64,000 nucleotides of DNA from JAAZNF01 sp964561025 (GTDB taxonomy: Bacteria > Myxococcota > B64-G9): contig CAZLNM010000005.1 of the NCBI GenBank assembly GCA_964561025.1, forward strand, positions 1 to 64,000. Direction: 5' to 3'. The position numbers and the translations under genes were made by a program. Positions 41,586 to 52,527 of the stretch are shown here, in pieces; within the stretch, counting starts at the first letter, position 1; every line of letters begins with the position of its first letter. The notes under the pieces were generated by a model. The model was not told the DNA's origin. It saw only the letters and a program-made list of their open reading frames with translations, and did not search any database.

Positions 41586-43478
41586 ATGTCATTGTTTGGA
41601 AATAGTTTTTTATTTTCTGCGCCGGTATTTTTCTCCTTGCTTCCGGGGTGCCTGGCACCCGTGCCGGTGCCGGATGGTTCGGGTGCAAACCCGGAACCGG
41701 CGTATGACGCCTGGGCCGTCCATGACGAAGACGGCGTTGTCGTCGTGGAGGGCCGGCGTGAACTCGGCCCACCGGAGCCGCTCGTGCTCTCGGCCGAGGA
41801 GCAGTGGCGTCTTGCCGAGGCCGCCTCGCAACTTCTGGTGGAGACCGCTCCGGCCATCCATCCGGAGATCGAACGCGCGCTCGCCGACGGCAGCGACGAG
41901 GCGGAGCTTTCCGTCCTGGTGGCCATCCGGGCGAGCAGGCCGCTGCGGCCCCTGCCGCGGTTCCGGGAGGAGAGCGACCGCTTCTCGCCGGAGAACGCCG
42001 ATATCCGCGCCGAGCGCGCGCGCATCTTGAATGAAGACGCCGCGCTGCGGCGGGAGGACCGGGCCGCCTTCGTCGAGCGCGCCCGCGAGCTCGGCGCAAC
42101 GGTTTTCGAGGAGTTCGCCGCGGGGAACATCGTCTCGCTCCGGCTCCGGGCCGGCGCGCTCAAGACGCTCCTTGCCGAGCACGGCGAGATCGCGGCGGTG
42201 TCGCCTGGCGAGCTCGACGCCCGGCCGGCCGGTTTCGCCACCATCCTCACCGCGCGCACGCGGGCCCAGACCGACTACCTGGTGAGCGCGGGGTACAATG
42301 GCGCCGGCCGCTACATCGGCCTGCTCGACACCGGGACCAAGCAGACCCACCGCACGCTCGCCGAGCCCGACAAGATCCTCTTCTGGCGCGACTGCGCCAG
42401 CACCGTCATGGCCGACTGCACCGCCACCCCGCTCTTGCCCTACAACCCCGACGACGCCTATGCCCCCGGCACCGGCCACGGCACGGCCATGGCCGACATC
42501 CTGGTGGGGAGCGCGATCCTCGGCGACGCCTACCGCGGTGTGGCGCCGGGCGCCTATCTGGACTCCGCCAACGTCTATTCGGGGACGAGCCACGACACCG
42601 TCTCGAGCGCGGCCGTGGTCCGCGCCCTCAACTGGCTCGATGTATATGACGACGTGATCGTGGCCAACGTGGCTGCCGACGAGATGGATGATGGTCCGAT
42701 ATCGCTAGCGGCCGACGATCTCTACTCGCAGGGGGTGATTGTTGTCGCCCCGGTTGGCAACTGCGCTGTCTGCTCAGCGAGCGCGCCAGCCAATGCACAC
42801 AAGGTGCTGGGGATCAGCGGCTATTATGCGGACACGGGCAATGAGGACTACGGACACTCTAACGGGCTGTACTATCCCAACGACCGGATCAAGCCCGACC
42901 TGGCGGCCCCCACGCTGATGTGGGCCGCGGCGACGTACAATATCGGTGGCGTGGCCGAGTTCGGCGGCACCTGCACCGCGGCGGCCTCCGCCGGCGGCGC
43001 GGCCACCATCCTCAGGCACTACTACGACTACCGCGGCTGGTCGGCCGACCCCGGGGCGATCTACGCCGCCATGATCAACTTCGGAGACGACGACAACCCG
43101 GACAACACTGACGGCGCAGGCAACCTCGCCATCGGCCCGCTCTCGAACACGGTTTGGATGAGCGGGGTGCGCTACCTGAGCCCCAACCAGAGCACGGACA
43201 TCCCGCTCACCATCCCCTCCGGGGCCTGCTACCTCCGGGCCGCCATCTGGTGGGCGGAGGACTACACCACTCTGCACGACATCATGATTCTTCAACTTTA
43301 TGAGGGCTCAACCAAGAGAGAAGGATCTTTGCTGCGAAACGGAAGCATATTTCAAAAAATCATCTATCCATATTCGCTCTCGGCCGGTTCCTGGACCGTA
43401 AGAATCACCTCGTATATCGGCAACCACCAGCAGAACCTCACGGTGCACTATGCCATCCACTACCGGACCAGCTGCTGA
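41586..43478 (+). CDS. Subtilase-fold (S8-like) lipoprotein with Cys at the catalytic Ser position
   Basis: A 630-residue protein. The signal peptide ends in SLLPGC, giving a lipid-anchored Cys22. A charged N-terminal region (about 45-215) resembles a propeptide/inhibitor domain. The S8 core follows: Asp248 in GLLDTG, His298 in GTGHGTAMAD, oxyanion Asn392 in VGNC. At the catalytic block the usual GTSxAAP reads GTC-TAAA, so position 463 is Cys (TGC 42972-42974), not Ser. The final 150 residues are beta-rich, ending in HYRTSC. ATG 41586 is preceded by AGGCGG. It is unclear whether the enzyme is an active thiol-type variant or a pseudoprotease. Confidence 0.85.
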   Translation: MSLFGNSFLFSAPVFFSLLPGCLAPVPVPDGSGANPEPAYDAWAVHDEDGVVVVEGRRELGPPEPLVLSAEEQWRLAEAASQLLVETAPAIHPEIERALADGSDEAELSVLVAIRASRPLRPLPRFREESDRFSPENADIRAERARILNEDAALRREDRAAFVERARELGATVFEEFAAGNIVSLRLRAGALKTLLAEHGEIAAVSPGELDARPAGFATILTARTRAQTDYLVSAGYNGAGRYIGLLDTGTKQTHRTLAEPDKILFWRDCASTVMADCTATPLLPYNPDDAYAPGTGHGTAMADILVGSAILGDAYRGVAPGAYLDSANVYSGTSHDTVSSAAVVRALNWLDVYDDVIVANVAADEMDDGPISLAADDLYSQGVIVVAPVGNCAVCSASAPANAHKVLGISGYYADTGNEDYGHSNGLYYPNDRIKPDLAAPTLMWAAATYNIGGVAEFGGTCTAAASAGGAATILRHYYDYRGWSADPGAIYAAMINFGDDDNPDNTDGAGNLAIGPLSNTVWMSGVRYLSPNQSTDIPLTIPSGACYLRAAIWWAEDYTTLHDIMILQLYEGSTKREGSLLRNGSIFQKIIYPYSLSAGSWTVRITSYIGNHQQNLTVHYAIHYRTSC

Positions 43479-43527
43479 TGCAAGGTGGGAAGAGGCCGGG
43501 GTTTCCGCTCAACCGAGGAGGTGCCAG

Positions 43528-43935
43528 GTGATCGAGATGCAACCCGATGGCGGCCCGGCGCGCCTGCCGGTTCTGCTGGTGGTGGACGACGAGAAGCTCC
43601 TCCACCGCGGTTACGCGCGCTACTTCCGCGGCCGGGTGGAGGTGCACGCGGCGCACGACTTCGAGACGGCGCTCGCGCACGAGGCGGACTCTCCCGCCGA
43701 CGCCATCCTGCTCGAGGTCTCGGTGCCGGGGCCCGACGGCAAGAGCTTCGCGGCCTGGCTGGAGAATCACCGCCGGGAGTGGTTCTCGCGGCTCATCGTC
43801 ACCACCGGCGGCCTGGAGATGGGGCTCGCCTTCCGCCTGGAGAACTTCCACGGCTGCCCCTTCCTCCCCAAGCCCATCGACCCCGACCTCCTGTTGGATC
43901 AAGTGCTTCGGTTTTCGAAGGCGCGAACGGCCTGA
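43528..43935 (+). CDS. Receiver-domain protein with Glu instead of the phospho-acceptor Asp
   Basis: A 135-residue single-domain protein. The GTG start (43528) is well placed behind GAGGAGG; ATG 43537 is a possible alternative. The fold is a CheY-like receiver: VVDDE for the acidic pocket, ITTGG-like VTTGG for the Thr/Ser, and LPKPI for the Lys. The phospho-acceptor position, expected as Asp in LLD-PG, is Glu63 in ILLEVSVPG. The Glu could mimic a permanently phosphorylated state. It is convergent with the HD-GYP gene, so it probably belongs to the same signalling set. Confidence 0.82.
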   Translation: MIEMQPDGGPARLPVLLVVDDEKLLHRGYARYFRGRVEVHAAHDFETALAHEADSPADAILLEVSVPGPDGKSFAAWLENHRREWFSRLIVTTGGLEMGLAFRLENFHGCPFLPKPIDPDLLLDQVLRFSKARTA

Positions 43936-43963
43936 GGCCGGCGGGGCTGCCGGGCGACACGCC

Positions 43964-45007
43964 TCAGCCGTCGGTGACCTCGGCCGCCTGGATGGCCCCG
44001 CGCCGGTACTCTTCCAAGAACACGTCCACCGCCGCCGGGGAGAACTGGGTGCCGCGGCAGCGCGCGAACTCGGACAGGATCCACTCGGGCGCGCGCGCGG
44101 TGCGGTAGACCCGGTTGGCGGACATGGCCTCGTAGGCGTCCACCACGTGGATGATGTGGGCGGAGAGCACGATCTGATCCTGCGCCAGGCCGCGCGGGTA
44201 GCCGGTGCCGTCGTAGTTCTCGTGGTGCTGGCCCACGATGGCGGAGATGTTCCAGGGGAAGGCGATGGGCTCGACGATGGACTCGCCGATGGCCGGGTGC
44301 TGCCGGATGACCTGGAACTCCTCCTCGGTGAGCCGGCCGGGCTTGAGCAGGATGCCGTCGGAGATGCCGATCTTGCCCACGTCGTGCAAGAGCCCCCCGA
44401 TGCGCAGCTCCTCGAGCTGGTGCGGCCCGAGCCGCATGGCCCGGCCCACCACCTGGGCGTAGGCGGCCACGTTCTCCGAGTGGCGCCGGGTGTAGTTGTC
44501 CCGCGCGTCCACCGCCCGGGCCAGGGAGAAGGCGGCCTTGCCGGCGTTCTCGCGGATGTCCTTCTGCAGGTCCTTGCCGCTCGTGCCCGGCGAGGCGCGC
44601 AGCTCCTCGTGGAGGCGCAAAGCCTTCTGCACCAGCTCCCGCAGGGCCCGGCTGTCCCAGGGCTTGGTGACGAAGAAGTGCACCAGCTGCCGGTTGATGA
44701 CGTCCTGCGCCACCCGCATGTCTCCGCAGGCGGTCATCATGATGCACGCGGTGGCGGGCCAGTTCTGCCGGATGAGCGAGAGCAGCTCGACCCCGGTCAT
44801 CACCGGCATCATGTGGTCCGAGATGACCACCGCGGCCTGGAGCTCTTGCATCATCCCCATGGCCTCCATCGGGCCGTGCGCCACGCTGAGTTCGATGCCG
44901 GGGATGCGCAGCACCCGCCGCAGGGCATCCAGGATGCCCGGATCGTCATCCACCGCCAGGACGCGGTAGGTCTTTGCCGTGGGATCTGTATGGGCGATGT
45001 CACTCAT
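43964..45007 (-). CDS. Response regulator with HD-GYP domain (cyclic-di-GMP phosphodiesterase type)
   Basis: A 347-residue cytoplasmic protein. The receiver (about 14-130) has VDDDP, phospho-Asp in VISDHMMP and Lys in VTKPW. The output domain (about 165-330) has HSENV, the HD pair in LLHDVGKIGI, and the GYP motif in HHENYDGTGYP. Such RpfG-like proteins hydrolyse cyclic-di-GMP or related cyclic dinucleotides. Last gene of the six-gene operon, one base after the double-receiver kinase. Confidence 0.95.
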   Translation of the reverse strand: MSDIAHTDPTAKTYRVLAVDDDPGILDALRRVLRIPGIELSVAHGPMEAMGMMQELQAAVVISDHMMPVMTGVELLSLIRQNWPATACIMMTACGDMRVAQDVINRQLVHFFVTKPWDSRALRELVQKALRLHEELRASPGTSGKDLQKDIRENAGKAAFSLARAVDARDNYTRRHSENVAAYAQVVGRAMRLGPHQLEELRIGGLLHDVGKIGISDGILLKPGRLTEEEFQVIRQHPAIGESIVEPIAFPWNISAIVGQHHENYDGTGYPRGLAQDQIVLSAHIIHVVDAYEAMSANRVYRTARAPEWILSEFARCRGTQFSPAAVDVFLEEYRRGAIQAAEVTDG

Positions 45008-45008
45008 A

Positions 45009-47200
45009 TCAGTCGGCCTCGATTCCCCCGCTCGCTGGACTGATGGGCAATTCCACCCAGAAGGTCGTCCCTTTCCCGACGATGCTGTCGGCGCCGATGC
45101 GGCCGTTGTGCCGCTTGAGGATCTTGCGCACGATCTTGAGCCCGAGGCCGGTGCCCACGCCCCGCGGCTTGGTGGTGAAGAAGGGGTCGAAGATGTGGGC
45201 CTTCACCTCGGGAGTCATGCCCCGCCCGTTGTCCTCGACCTCGACCCGCACCAGGCCACCGGCGGCGGAGGTGCGCAGCCGGATGCAGCCATCATGCTCG
45301 ATGGCCTGGATCGCGTTGGACAAGAGGTTGATGAACACCTGGCCGATCTGGGAAGGAAAGCAGGTCACCACCGGCAGCGCCTGATACTCGCGCCGGATCT
45401 CGGCCTTGTACTTGATCTGGTTCCACAGGATGTTCACCGCGCCGTCCATGATCTGGTTGAGGTCGGCGTTCTCCATCAGATCGCTGTCTTCCCGGGCGAA
45501 GGAGCGCAGGTCGGAGACGATCTGCATGATGCGCCGGACGCCATCCTGGGTCTCCTTCAAGCACTGCGGCAGATCCGAGCGGAGCAGCTCCAGGTTGATC
45601 TCGGCGAGCGCCCGCCGGGCGGCCTCGAGGTCGGGGGCGCCCTCGACGGGGGAGAGCCGCTCGACGACCGTCAGCAGATCGGTGAGGTAGTCCTGGAGGG
45701 AAGTCAGGTTGCTGCTCACGAACCCCAGGGGGTTGTTGATCTCGTGGGCCAGGCCCGAGGCCATCTCGCCCAGCGTCATGAGCTTGTCCCGCCGCAACAT
45801 CTCGCGCTCCTGATCGGCGTGGCTCTCGCGGGCGCGCCGGCTCTCCAGGGCCCGGCCCACCTCGCCGGAGATAAGCAACCCCAGCTCCAGGTCGTCTCGC
45901 GAGAAGACCTCCTCGCTGGTGAAGCGCGTGAGGCACACCGCGCCGATGGCCTTCTCGCGTCCGCGCATGGGCAGCACCAGCCCCACCTGGGGGGTGCGGG
46001 CGCGGGTGAGGCCCTGGAGGCGGGTGTCCTCGGGATCGGACCCCAGCACGATCTGGGGCTCGTCGTGCGCCACCACCCAGCCGGCGATCCGATCGCCCAC
46101 CTCGATCTTCACCCGGCGCTGGTCGGTCTCCAGGCCCAGGCTGGCGACCATCTCCAGCGTGCGGCCGTCGGCGGCGAGCAGCAGTAGGCTCCCGGCCTCG
46201 GCGCGGGTGTAGCGGACCAGGGTCTGGAGCAGGAGGTCCAGCAGTAGCGGCGTCTCCAGGCCGCCGGCGATGGCGTGCTCCACTTCCAGGAGCGCCGCCA
46301 GCTCCGGTTTCTGGACCGCGCTGGAGAGCGTCCGGCCCAGGTCCACGCCGCGGCGCAGCACCACCTCCAGCTCGGCCAGATCGAGCGGCTTGAAGAAGAA
46401 GCTGGAGGCGCCGGCCCGGAAGGCCTCGATGACCAGGTTGTGATCGTGCATGCCGGTGACGGCCACCACCGGCAGGTGGGGGTTCATCTCACGGACCGCC
46501 TTGAGCAGGTGGATGCCGCTGAAGTCGGGCATCAGGATGTCGGCGATGACCACGTCCACGCGGTGGGAGCGCAACGCCTCCAGGCCCAGCTCGGCGCTGG
46601 CGGCGCTGATCGGTGAAAACCCTTTTCCCTGGAGCCACGATTCCATGAGCCGGCAGAACTCCGCCTGGTCGTCCACCACCAGCACCACCGGCCGGCCTTC
46701 GTCTGCTGCGGTCGGGGCTGTTGGTGGCGGCACCTCGGGCGCTGGCGGTTTGATCGAGGGGAAAGGGTACGGGGTGTGCTCGTTCTCCCATTGCTTGAGG
46801 AAGATGCCGGAGTGCCGTTGCCGTACGTGCTCCATGAGCTCGCGCAGCGACTCGGTCCGCCAGGGTTTGCGGATCAGGATCTGGACCACCCCCTGCTGGA
46901 ACGCCTGGTGCAGGTGCTCGTCCATGTGGCCGCCGGTGAGCAGGACCCGCGCCACTTCGGGATACAGCTCCTGGACCTGGTGCAGCAGGGCCAGGCCGTC
47001 CATCTGGGGCATGTAGTAGTCGGAGATGAGGCACTCGGGCTGCGACTCGGAGAGGGCCTCCAGCACCTTGGCGGCGGACGGGAAGGTCTGGATCTGGTAG
47101 CCCTCCCCGCGCAGCACACGCGCCAGCGCGCGCAGCACCAGCGGCTCGTCGTCCACCAGAAAGACATTGCGGACTTGCCGCTCTACCTGGGTGGGCGTGT

Positions 47201-47204
<4 letters not shown>
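45009..47204 (-). CDS. Double-receiver sensor kinase (REC-REC-GAF-HisKA-HATPase)
   Basis: A 731-residue cytoplasmic kinase. Two receivers come first: REC1 (about 12-130) with Asp in LISDYYMP, REC2 (about 165-290) with Asp in VIADILMP. A GAF domain (about 310-475) with VGDRIAGWVVAHDEP follows. The kinase core has H-box ASGLAHEINNPLGF near 490 and ATPase motifs LLSNAIQAIEHD, VEDNGRGMT, FFTTK and GTGLGLKIV. All key residues are present. The fused receivers suggest phospho-input from several partners. Its start overlaps the NtrC-type gene's stop by 4 bases. Confidence 0.93.
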
Positions 47205-48639
<1,435 letters not shown>

Positions 48640-48643
<4 letters not shown>

Positions 48644-49857
48644 GGCCGCACCTCGTTCCGCGCTCCATTTTGCGGCAGCATCAGACGGAAGACCGTTCCC
48701 TGGCCGAGCCGGCTACGGACCCGGATGTCGCCGCCGTGCTCGCGGGCGATGCCGTAGCAGATCGACAACCCCAAGCCGGTGCCCTCACCGGCGGGCTTGG
48801 TGGTGAAAAAAGGCTCGAAGATGTGTGACAGCATCTCTTCCGGGATCCCAGCGCCGCGATCCTCCACCTCCAAGAAGGTGTTTTCTCCATCCGTCCCGGT
48901 GCGCAGGAACACCGGTTGATCCGGTGGGCTGGCTTGAAAGGCGTTCTGGAGCAGGTTCAGCACCACTTGCTGCAACAGGCTGTCCTGGCCCAGGACGGTA
49001 GGCGGCGCGGCCGCGAAATCCTTTTCCACCGCCCGTTCGCGGTAGCGAGCATCGAGGCGCAGCAGAGCCAGCGCGGCCTCGGCCGTCCGGTTGAGGTCCA
49101 CCGGTTGGTGGTCCTGCGGCCGGGCCCTGCGGGAGAAGGAAAGCAGATGATCGACGATGGACTTGCAACGCAGGGCGCAGTCCCGGATGGTCTGCAACCC
49201 CTCCTGGATGTCCGGCCCGCTGCCGGCGAGGTCCCGCTGGAGGACCTGGGCGAAGGCCAGGATCCCGCCGAGGGGGTTGTTGATCTCGTGGGCCACCCCG
49301 CCCGCCATGCGGCCCAAGGCGGCCATCTTCTCGGCCTGGAGCAGGGCCTCGGTCCTGCGGCGCACTTGCTCTTCCAGCTCGGCGTTCAGGCGGGTGAGCT
49401 GGGTGTTGCGCGCGCTCAGCTCACGCTCGTACTCCAGGTTGGAGCGAGCCAGCCGGTATTGTTCCAGGCACTCGCGCACCGTGGCCAGGAGCTGCTGCGG
49501 GTGCCAGGGCTTGTTGAGAAAGCGGTAGATCTCGCCCTGGTTGATGGCGCGCTCCACCGCACCGGCATCGGCGTGCCCGGTCAGCATGACCCGGCGGGTC
49601 ATGGGCCAGCGGCGGCGGATCTCGGCCAGCAGCTCCACCCCGTCCATGCCGGGCATGAGGTAGTCCGAGACCACCACCCAGGACGGCTGGCGGGCCATTT
49701 TTTCCAGCGCCTGGGCGCCGTCGCCGGCGGTCTCGATCGACCATGGGCCTTCGCGAAGGACCCGCTCCAGGGCGTTGAGCACGTGCGGCTCGTCATCGAC
49801 CAGCAGGATCCGCGCCGGCTCCACGGACGAGAGAGGCTCTTGGCGGGCGATGTTCAC
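48640..49857 (-). CDS. Receiver-histidine kinase (REC-coiled coil-HisKA-HATPase)
   Basis: A 405-residue soluble kinase. N-terminal receiver (about 16-130) with Asp in VVSDYLMPG and Lys in LNKPW. A coiled coil (about 135-175) links to the H-box AGGVAHEINNPLGGI and to ATPase motifs NLLQNAFQAS, VEDRGAGI, FFTTK and GTGLGLSIC. Fully conserved. Likely partner of the NtrC-type regulator whose start its own stop overlaps. Confidence 0.93.
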
Positions 49858-51752
49858 GCTCGGCTCCTCTCGGTCGTGGGGGGGGTCTCGTCTCCCGCCG
49901 CCAGGCGCAGCTCGAGCCCCAGTGAGCCGTTCGCATCCCGCGAGGCGCTGAGCGCGGCGCCCAGGGAACGGGCCAGGCCTTGCGCCGCGCTGAGGCCCAA
50001 CGCGCCCGGGAACGGCCCTCCGCGCGGCGCAAAGAACGGATCGAAGACGCGGGGGAGGTCTTCCTCAGAGACTTTACAGGTAGGGTCGAGGAAAAATAGC
50101 GAGACGCGCCCTTCATGAGCGCCGATCTTGACCGACACGGACTGCGAGCCTTCGCTGGCGGCGAAAAAGCCCAGAAGGTTGAGCAAGATCTGGCGCAACC
50201 GCGCCACCGGCGCCCGGACCGGAACCTTGCGGCTGAAGTCCATCGCAAATTCGCGCCTCCGGGTGCCCCTGGTGAGGTCGAGGAGCCGGTTCATCTCCTC
50301 CTCCAGGTCCACCGCGATGGGCTGATCGTTGTTCTTTCCATCCTCGGCGAAGTAGCGTAGTTGCTCGACGATGGCGGCGATACGGGTGATGCCGTGTCCC
50401 ATCTCGTCCAGTAGCGGATCCATGTCGTCGCAGGCTTCGCGCAGGTGTTCCTCCTGGACGATGCGGCCCATCTCTTCGAACAGCCGGCTCAAGACGTCTG
50501 GGGAGGTTTTTGCGATGTGGCTGGCGGCGTGCATGGCGACCCCGGCCAACCGCCGCAGGGAGCGGATGTACTGTTCCAGGACCGAGAGGTTGGATTTTAC
50601 GAATCCCAGCGGGTTGTTCACCTCGTGCGCCACCCCCGCGGCCAGTATGCCCAGCGCGGCCATCTTTTCCCGCTCCAAGATCAGAGATTGGGCCTGCTGA
50701 ATGGCGTTGCGGGACTTCTCGAGCTCGCGCACCACCACGCGGCGCGCCTGGTCCATCTCCCGCAAGGCCTGGGTGCGCTCCTCCACCGTGCGCTCCAGCC
50801 GGCGCGACCAGTCGAGGAGCTCGGAGCGCGAGCGCTGCAAGTCGCGCAGCGCAAAGAAATTGTACACCACCGCCGCGGCCGCGGTGGATACTTCCAGGAT
50901 GCGCTCTTCGTCGCGCTCGTCGAAACGGTCGGTATCGAGGCGATTGATGATCTCCAGCACCCCGATCACCTGGTTCTGCACCACGATCGGCGCGCACAGG
51001 AGGTTTCGGGTGCCGGTCCCGGTGATCTGGTCGGTGGCGGGATCGAACCGCTGATCCGAGGCGGGGTCGTTCACCCGCACCGGCTGGTTATGCTCCAGAC
51101 ACCACCAGGCCACGCCCTGGCCGCGCGGCAACCGTCGGCCGGCGAGCTTCTCGGCGACTCGCCCGACGCTGGTCTGGAAGACGAGCTCATCGCTCCGGAC
51201 GTCCAGAAGTAGCAGGGAACCCACCTCGCTGTGCATGTAACGGCAAGCCATGCCCAGCGCATCGCTCAGGCGTTCGTCCATCGAGCGGCTGGAAGTCATC
51301 AGCATGAGGAGCTGTTGCAGTGTGGCCAAGTCGCCGAGACGGTGCTGGAGCGAGAGCGACAAACCCTGGGCGCGCTTTTCGAGATCGAGCCGCCGCAGCA
51401 CTCGCTCCACGCTCATGTGGAGCATCTCTTCCGAGAACGGTTTGGGAAGATAATCGCCCGCACCCTCCCGCAGGGTGCGCAAGGCGGAGTCGAGGGAGAA
51501 GTCGGAGGTGGTGACGATCACCCGGTGGGCTTCTCCGCCGCGGACCATGTCGGAAAGCACCTCGTACCCGCTGATGTCGGGGAGCACCAGGTCCAGCAGG
51601 ACCACGTCCGGCCGCGTCTCGTGGAAAGCCAGCAGGCCCTTGCGGCCGGTCTCCACCTCGCGGCTCTCGTGCCCGCGGGAGGTGAGGACGTCGTGGGTCA
51701 TCTTGCGAAAGAGCGCGTCGTCGTCGATGACCAGGCACCGGGCCATTGGCAC
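49854..51752 (-). CDS. Receiver-GAF-HisKA protein with degenerate ATPase domain (probable pseudokinase)
   Basis: A 632-residue protein. Receiver (about 5-120) with Asp in VVLLDLVLP and Lys in LPKPF; GAF (about 150-300) with WWCLEHNQPVRVND; coiled coil; H-box AAGVAHEVNNPLGF near 385 with its His. The ATPase domain looks damaged: the N-box reads LLNLLGFFAAS, where the second Asn (Ala-preceding) is Phe; the G1 motif DxGxG is not found, its place holding LDPTCKVSEED; the G2 box GTGLGL is reduced to GALGLSAA. The protein may accept or relay phosphate rather than use ATP. Overlaps the next gene by 4 bases. Confidence 0.88.
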   Translation of the reverse strand: MPMARCLVIDDDALFRKMTHDVLTSRGHESREVETGRKGLLAFHETRPDVVLLDLVLPDISGYEVLSDMVRGGEAHRVIVTTSDFSLDSALRTLREGAGDYLPKPFSEEMLHMSVERVLRRLDLEKRAQGLSLSLQHRLGDLATLQQLLMLMTSSRSMDERLSDALGMACRYMHSEVGSLLLLDVRSDELVFQTSVGRVAEKLAGRRLPRGQGVAWWCLEHNQPVRVNDPASDQRFDPATDQITGTGTRNLLCAPIVVQNQVIGVLEIINRLDTDRFDERDEERILEVSTAAAAVVYNFFALRDLQRSRSELLDWSRRLERTVEERTQALREMDQARRVVVRELEKSRNAIQQAQSLILEREKMAALGILAAGVAHEVNNPLGFVKSNLSVLEQYIRSLRRLAGVAMHAASHIAKTSPDVLSRLFEEMGRIVQEEHLREACDDMDPLLDEMGHGITRIAAIVEQLRYFAEDGKNNDQPIAVDLEEEMNRLLDLTRGTRRREFAMDFSRKVPVRAPVARLRQILLNLLGFFAASEGSQSVSVKIGAHEGRVSLFFLDPTCKVSEEDLPRVFDPFFAPRGGPFPGALGLSAAQGLARSLGAALSASRDANGSLGLELRLAAGDETPPTTERSRA

Positions 51753-51762
51753 CCCCGAAGTG

Positions 51763-52290
51763 CTATAGGTCCTCTTCGTCCAGCACGATGGCGCCGCTCT
51801 CGTCGCGCTTCACGTCCAGGATGCCGGGGTGCTCGGACTCCAGCCGCTGGATGAAGTTCTGCTGCTTTTTCACTGTCTCCAGCAGGATCTGGTTCTCCCG
51901 CCGGAGGTCGATGAAGTCGAAGATGTTCTTCAGGGTGATCTTGAGATCCAGATCGTCCCAGGGCTTGGTGAGGAACTTGAAGACCTCCCCCTCGTTGATG
52001 GCCTGGATGGCGAGTTGGAGATCGGCATGCCCGGTGAGAATGACCCTCAACACCGATGGGTAGAGGCCCTTGACCATTTTCAGAAATGAAAGCCCGTCCA
52101 TGGCCGGCATCAGGTGGTCGGACACGATGAGGTCGATGTCCTCTTCCTTGAGGATTTCCAGCGCCTCCTCCGGGCCCTGCGCAAAAAAGAAGGTGTAGGG
52201 CTCCTTGCGCAGAGACCTTCTCAGCGCGTTTAGTACGTTGGCCTCGTCGTCGACAAAGAGCACATTGAACTTTTTTTCTTTTTGTTCCAT
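51763..52290 (-). CDS. Receiver-coiled-coil response regulator
   Basis: A 175-residue protein, first of the operon. The receiver (about 8-125) has VDDEA, phospho-Asp in LIVSDHLMPAMDG, Thr in LTGHA and Lys in FLTKPWDD. A helical stretch (about 130-160) and an acidic end (DESGAIVLDEEDL) follow; there is no output domain. It could be a phosphate-transfer node for the kinases downstream. A TGGTATAGAAT element (52333-52343, minus strand) may be its extended -10 box; ATG 52290 has GGAGGGCAG upstream. Confidence 0.93.
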   Translation of the reverse strand: MEQKEKKFNVLFVDDEANVLNALRRSLRKEPYTFFFAQGPEEALEILKEEDIDLIVSDHLMPAMDGLSFLKMVKGLYPSVLRVILTGHADLQLAIQAINEGEVFKFLTKPWDDLDLKITLKNIFDFIDLRRENQILLETVKKQQNFIQRLESEHPGILDVKRDESGAIVLDEEDL

Positions 52291-52332
52291 CTGCCCTCCG
52301 GGGGTTTCGATAGGCGCCGAAATTGAAAGCTA

Positions 52333-52343
52333 ATTCTATACCA
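52333..52343 (-). promoter_or_regulatory. Extended -10 promoter of the six-gene signalling operon
   Basis: On the minus strand TGGTATAGAAT (52343-52333) carries TG plus a TATAGA-type -10 box, about 45 bases upstream of ATG 52290. No clear -35 box and no sigma-54 -24/-12 pattern are seen. Confidence 0.45.
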
Positions 52344-52432
52344 AATTGTGCTTATGTGGAGTCGATTTTTTATCCATGTTTTTCAATGAGTTATTCGTGT
52401 TATTTTTTATACTCGCCAATAAAGATACATCG

Positions 52433-52452
52433 GCGGGTAGTATTTTACCCGC
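52433..52452. other. Stem-loop between the GGDEF gene and the signalling operon
   Basis: GCGGGTA (52433-52439) pairs with TACCCGC (52446-52452) around six bases. No U-tract follows on either strand. A second structure, CCACCATCC (52514-52522) with GGATGGTGG (52555-52563), overlaps the GGDEF stop region and may aid termination of that gene. Confidence 0.45.
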
Positions 52453-52527
52453 AGATTTCAATAATCACGGCAATGAACTGGTGGTGAATTTCTACCCGTG
52501 GGTTATTATTACCCCACCATCCTGAGC

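Noticed and set aside
52333..52360. Sigma-54 promoter for the signalling operon
   Set aside because: No TGGCAC-N5-TTGC arrangement is present; the extended -10 element fits better.
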